The notes below the pieces were generated by a model. That model had not been told where the DNA came from, did no database searches, and saw nothing but the letters and a program-made list of their open reading frames with translations. Both the position numbers and the translations under genes were made by a program. A stretch of DNA of 64,000 bases from Kordia algicida OT-1 (GTDB lineage: Bacteria; Bacteroidota; Bacteroidia; Flavobacteriales; Flavobacteriaceae): assembly GCF_000154725.1 (NCBI RefSeq), contig NZ_DS544873.1, positions 3,385,339 through 3,449,338 on the forward strand, read 5' to 3'. Positions within the stretch are counted from its first letter, which is position 1, and each line of letters begins with the position of its first letter. Of the stretch, positions 61,702-64,000 are shown in pieces.

Positions 61702-64000
61702 ATGAAGTTAGTTAAAATTTTATTGATATCATTGCTAAGTGTTCAGTTTGCACTGGCTCAAAATACAGAACGAAAGTTTATCAATTACAGCGAAAGTGTC
61801 AATGTACATTCCGTTGAAGTTTCTGATGGACGTTATTTTATTCGGCTGATTAATGACAATATGGTTGGAACGACTTTTATTCCAAAAGGACAAAAAATCA
61901 CTTCTCCAAGTCATGCTGTGATTTTAAAAGATATTCAAAAGATAAAAAATGTCTCTGAAACTAGTACTTCCGTAGATTTGATCTCGGATGGAATTTCAGT
62001 TCATATTCAAAAATCACCATTTCAAATCTCATATAAATACAAAGGGAAACCGATTATTTCTGAGAAAAACGGTTATCAAAAAATAGCAGAAGGCGAAGCA
62101 ATTGACTTTAATATTACAAATGATGAAATTCTTATGGGCGGCGGTGCGCGTGCCTTGGGAATGAATCGTCGTGGAAATCGTCTAAAACTTTACAATCGTG
62201 CGCATTACGGGTATGAAACACATTCGGAATTGATGAATTTTACGTTGCCAATCGTAATTTCATCCAACAAATACATGCTACATTTTGACAACGCACCGAT
62301 TGGATATTTGGATTTAGACAGTAAAAAAGACAATACACTTGCCTACGAAACCATTTCAGGTCGCAAAACCTATCAAGTAATTGCGGGTGATTCTTGGGAA
62401 AATATCGTAGAGAATTATACCAACTTGACAGGAAAACAACCGTTGCCACCACGTTGGGCATTTGGAAACTTTTCAAGCCGATTTGGCTATCATTCGCAAG
62501 CAGAAACCGAAGCAACAATTAAAGCCTTTAAAGATGAAAAAATTCCTGTAGATGCGGTAATTTTAGACTTGTATTGGTTTGGGAAAGACATCAAAGGTAC
62601 GATGGGAAATCTACAAGTGTATAAAGATTCGTTTCCCAACGCGAAGCAAATGATTCAAAATTTGAACGACAAAGGTGTCAAAACAGTTTTCATTACCGAA
62701 CCGTTTATTTTAACGACTTCCAAACGTTGGTATGAAGCGTCAAATTTGGGAATTTTAGCAAAAGATTCAGTGGGAAATCCATTCAAATTCGATTTCTATT
62801 TTGGAAATACAGGTTTGATTGATATTTACAATCCGAAAGGAGAAGCGTGGTTTTGGAATATTTACAAAGAATTAGCAGAACTAGGCGTTGCAGGCGTTTG
62901 GGGCGATTTGGGAGAACCAGAAGTGCATCCTGAAAAACTTCTACATCACACAGGAACAGCAAACGAAGTGCACAACATTTACGGACACGATTGGGCACGA
63001 TTGATCTATGAAGGATATGCAAAAGATTTTCCAAGCGTGCGACCATTTATTTTGATGCGCGCTGGCTATTCAGGTTCGCAACGTTACGGACTCATTCCGT
63101 GGTCGGGCGATGTAAATAGAACTTGGGGCGGATTGCAATCGCAACCTGAAATTGCGCTACAAATGGGCTTGCAAGGATTGAGTTATATGCATTCGGATTT
63201 AGGCGGTTTTGCTGGTGCGAATTTAGATGATAATTTATACATCCGATGGTTGCAATACGGAATTTTTCAGCCAATTTACCGACCGCATGCGCAGGAAGAA
63301 GTAGCTAGCGAACCTGTGTTTCGTTCCGCAAGAGCGAAAAAATTAGCAAAAGAAGCTATTGAGTTGCGTTATCAATTATTGCCATATAATTATTCGATTG
63401 CTTTTGAAAACAACCAAAAAGGAACACCATTAATGCGTCCGCTATTTTTTGAAGAAAGTGACAACAAAGCTTTATACACAAACGCTGCTACGTATTTGTG
63501 GGGAAATGATTTTTTGGTAACTCCAATTCTAAAAGATAGTGTAACAACGAAAGAAGTATATTTCCCAAAAGGTTCGGTTTGGTTTGACTTTGAAACTGAT
63601 GAAAAAGTTGTTGGCGGACAAACAAAAATGGTGAAAACGAAAGAACGTTCTATTCCTGTATATGTGCGTGGTGGTGCGTTTATTCCAATAGCCAATCAGA
63701 TGCAAACGACTGCAATGTACAATCCGAATAAGCTGCAACTGCATTATTACCATGATGAAAGTATTACCGAAAGTGAACGCGAAATGTATATAGATGATGG
63801 AGAAACTAAGAATGCTTTTGAAAAAGGCATGTATGAATTGTTGGGGTTTGAAAGTAAATTAAAAAAGAACCGTTTAGAAATTGAGCTAGAAGCAGAAACT
63901 GGTAAAAACTACGCAACAAGTACAAAGAATATTGAAGTCGTTGTTCACAACATTCACAAAAAACCTAATAAAGTAAAATTCCGCGGAAAGCGTGTTGATT
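61702..64000 (+). CDS. GH31 alpha-glucosidase, partial (cut by window edge)
   Basis: The ATG at 61702 opens a frame that stays open to the end of the window (766 codons). It has a signal peptide (KLVKILLISLLSVQFALAQ) and an N-terminal beta domain, and the barrel shows VDAVILDLYWFGKD, the nucleophile Asp402 in GVWGDLGEPEVHP and the acid Asp470 in LIPWSGDVNRTWGG. GH31 enzymes of this type release glucose from alpha-glucans. It starts three bases after the esterase stop, so it shares that operon. The C-terminus is missing only because the window ends. Confidence 0.92.
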   Translation, partial: MKLVKILLISLLSVQFALAQNTERKFINYSESVNVHSVEVSDGRYFIRLINDNMVGTTFIPKGQKITSPSHAVILKDIQKIKNVSETSTSVDLISDGISVHIQKSPFQISYKYKGKPIISEKNGYQKIAEGEAIDFNITNDEILMGGGARALGMNRRGNRLKLYNRAHYGYETHSELMNFTLPIVISSNKYMLHFDNAPIGYLDLDSKKDNTLAYETISGRKTYQVIAGDSWENIVENYTNLTGKQPLPPRWAFGNFSSRFGYHSQAETEATIKAFKDEKIPVDAVILDLYWFGKDIKGTMGNLQVYKDSFPNAKQMIQNLNDKGVKTVFITEPFILTTSKRWYEASNLGILAKDSVGNPFKFDFYFGNTGLIDIYNPKGEAWFWNIYKELAELGVAGVWGDLGEPEVHPEKLLHHTGTANEVHNIYGHDWARLIYEGYAKDFPSVRPFILMRAGYSGSQRYGLIPWSGDVNRTWGGLQSQPEIALQMGLQGLSYMHSDLGGFAGANLDDNLYIRWLQYGIFQPIYRPHAQEEVASEPVFRSARAKKLAKEAIELRYQLLPYNYSIAFENNQKGTPLMRPLFFEESDNKALYTNAATYLWGNDFLVTPILKDSVTTKEVYFPKGSVWFDFETDEKVVGGQTKMVKTKERSIPVYVRGGAFIPIANQMQTTAMYNPNKLQLHYYHDESITESEREMYIDDGETKNAFEKGMYELLGFESKLKKNRLEIELEAETGKNYATSTKNIEVVVHNIHKKPNKVKFRGKRVD

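Overview
The window is a stretch of a low-GC Bacteroidota chromosome, most likely a marine member of the Flavobacteriaceae. The signs are the CcoN-CcoO fusion oxidase with CcoS and CcoI, SusC/SusD proteins, type IX secretion (T9SS) C-terminal domains, promoters of the TTTG/TAnnTTTG type, and many dispersed intergenic repeats. The gene set and repeats remind me of Kordia, but that is an impression and was not tested. I saw no rRNA or tRNA gene and no CRISPR array.

Region by region. (a) 1-5471: cbb3 oxidase genes (ccoNO, cut by the window edge and carrying an apparent +1 frameshift; ccoS; ccoI) and a Crp/Fnr regulator. Two promoters here carry the same ATGAT-N4-GTCAT palindrome at identical spacing from the -7 element. 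(b) 5574-18739: mixed housekeeping and envelope genes: a sigma factor with two tiny related peptides, SSB, an acetyltransferase, a GIDE-like membrane protein, a CBS protein, M28 and M13 metallopeptidases, lipoproteins and a threonine-dehydrogenase-like epimerase. (c) 18824-29285: a TPR-CHAT protein, a 39-residue double-glycine peptide, an array of nearly nine 91-bp units with two hairpins each, a subtilase lipoprotein, a large T9SS cargo protein with a choice-of-anchor L domain, and an ECF sigma factor with its membrane TPR/anti-sigma partner. The subtilase and the T9SS operon share a promoter (GGGTAAC-N15-TAACTAT) and a conserved hairpin leader, so the sigma factor probably controls both.

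(d) 29426-40519: a complete class I lanthipeptide cluster: LanC cyclase, a dehydratase split into glutamylation (LanB-N) and elimination (LanB-C) proteins, three dissimilar precursor peptides with double-glycine leaders, a TPR-AraC regulator, and a divergent C39-peptidase ABC exporter with an HlyD adaptor. It joins class I modification enzymes to class II-style leader removal. (e) 40823-42109: a lone RloA/AAA15-type ATPase.

(f) 42322-64000: a maltodextrin/starch utilisation locus. SusC, SusD and SusE proteins and a secreted T9SS GH13 amylase lie on the minus strand. A LacI regulator, MFS sugar transporter, beta-phosphoglucomutase, GH65 phosphorylase, GH13 lipoprotein, double-esterase lipoprotein and GH31 alpha-glucosidase (cut by the window edge) lie on the plus strand. 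Extracellular amylase and SusCD would deliver maltodextrins to periplasmic GH13/GH31. The MFS protein would import maltose for phosphorolysis to glucose and beta-glucose-1-phosphate, which PgmB turns into glucose-6-phosphate. A LacI-type operator overlaps the -33 element of the susC promoter.

All calls are from reading the sequence; no database search was run.
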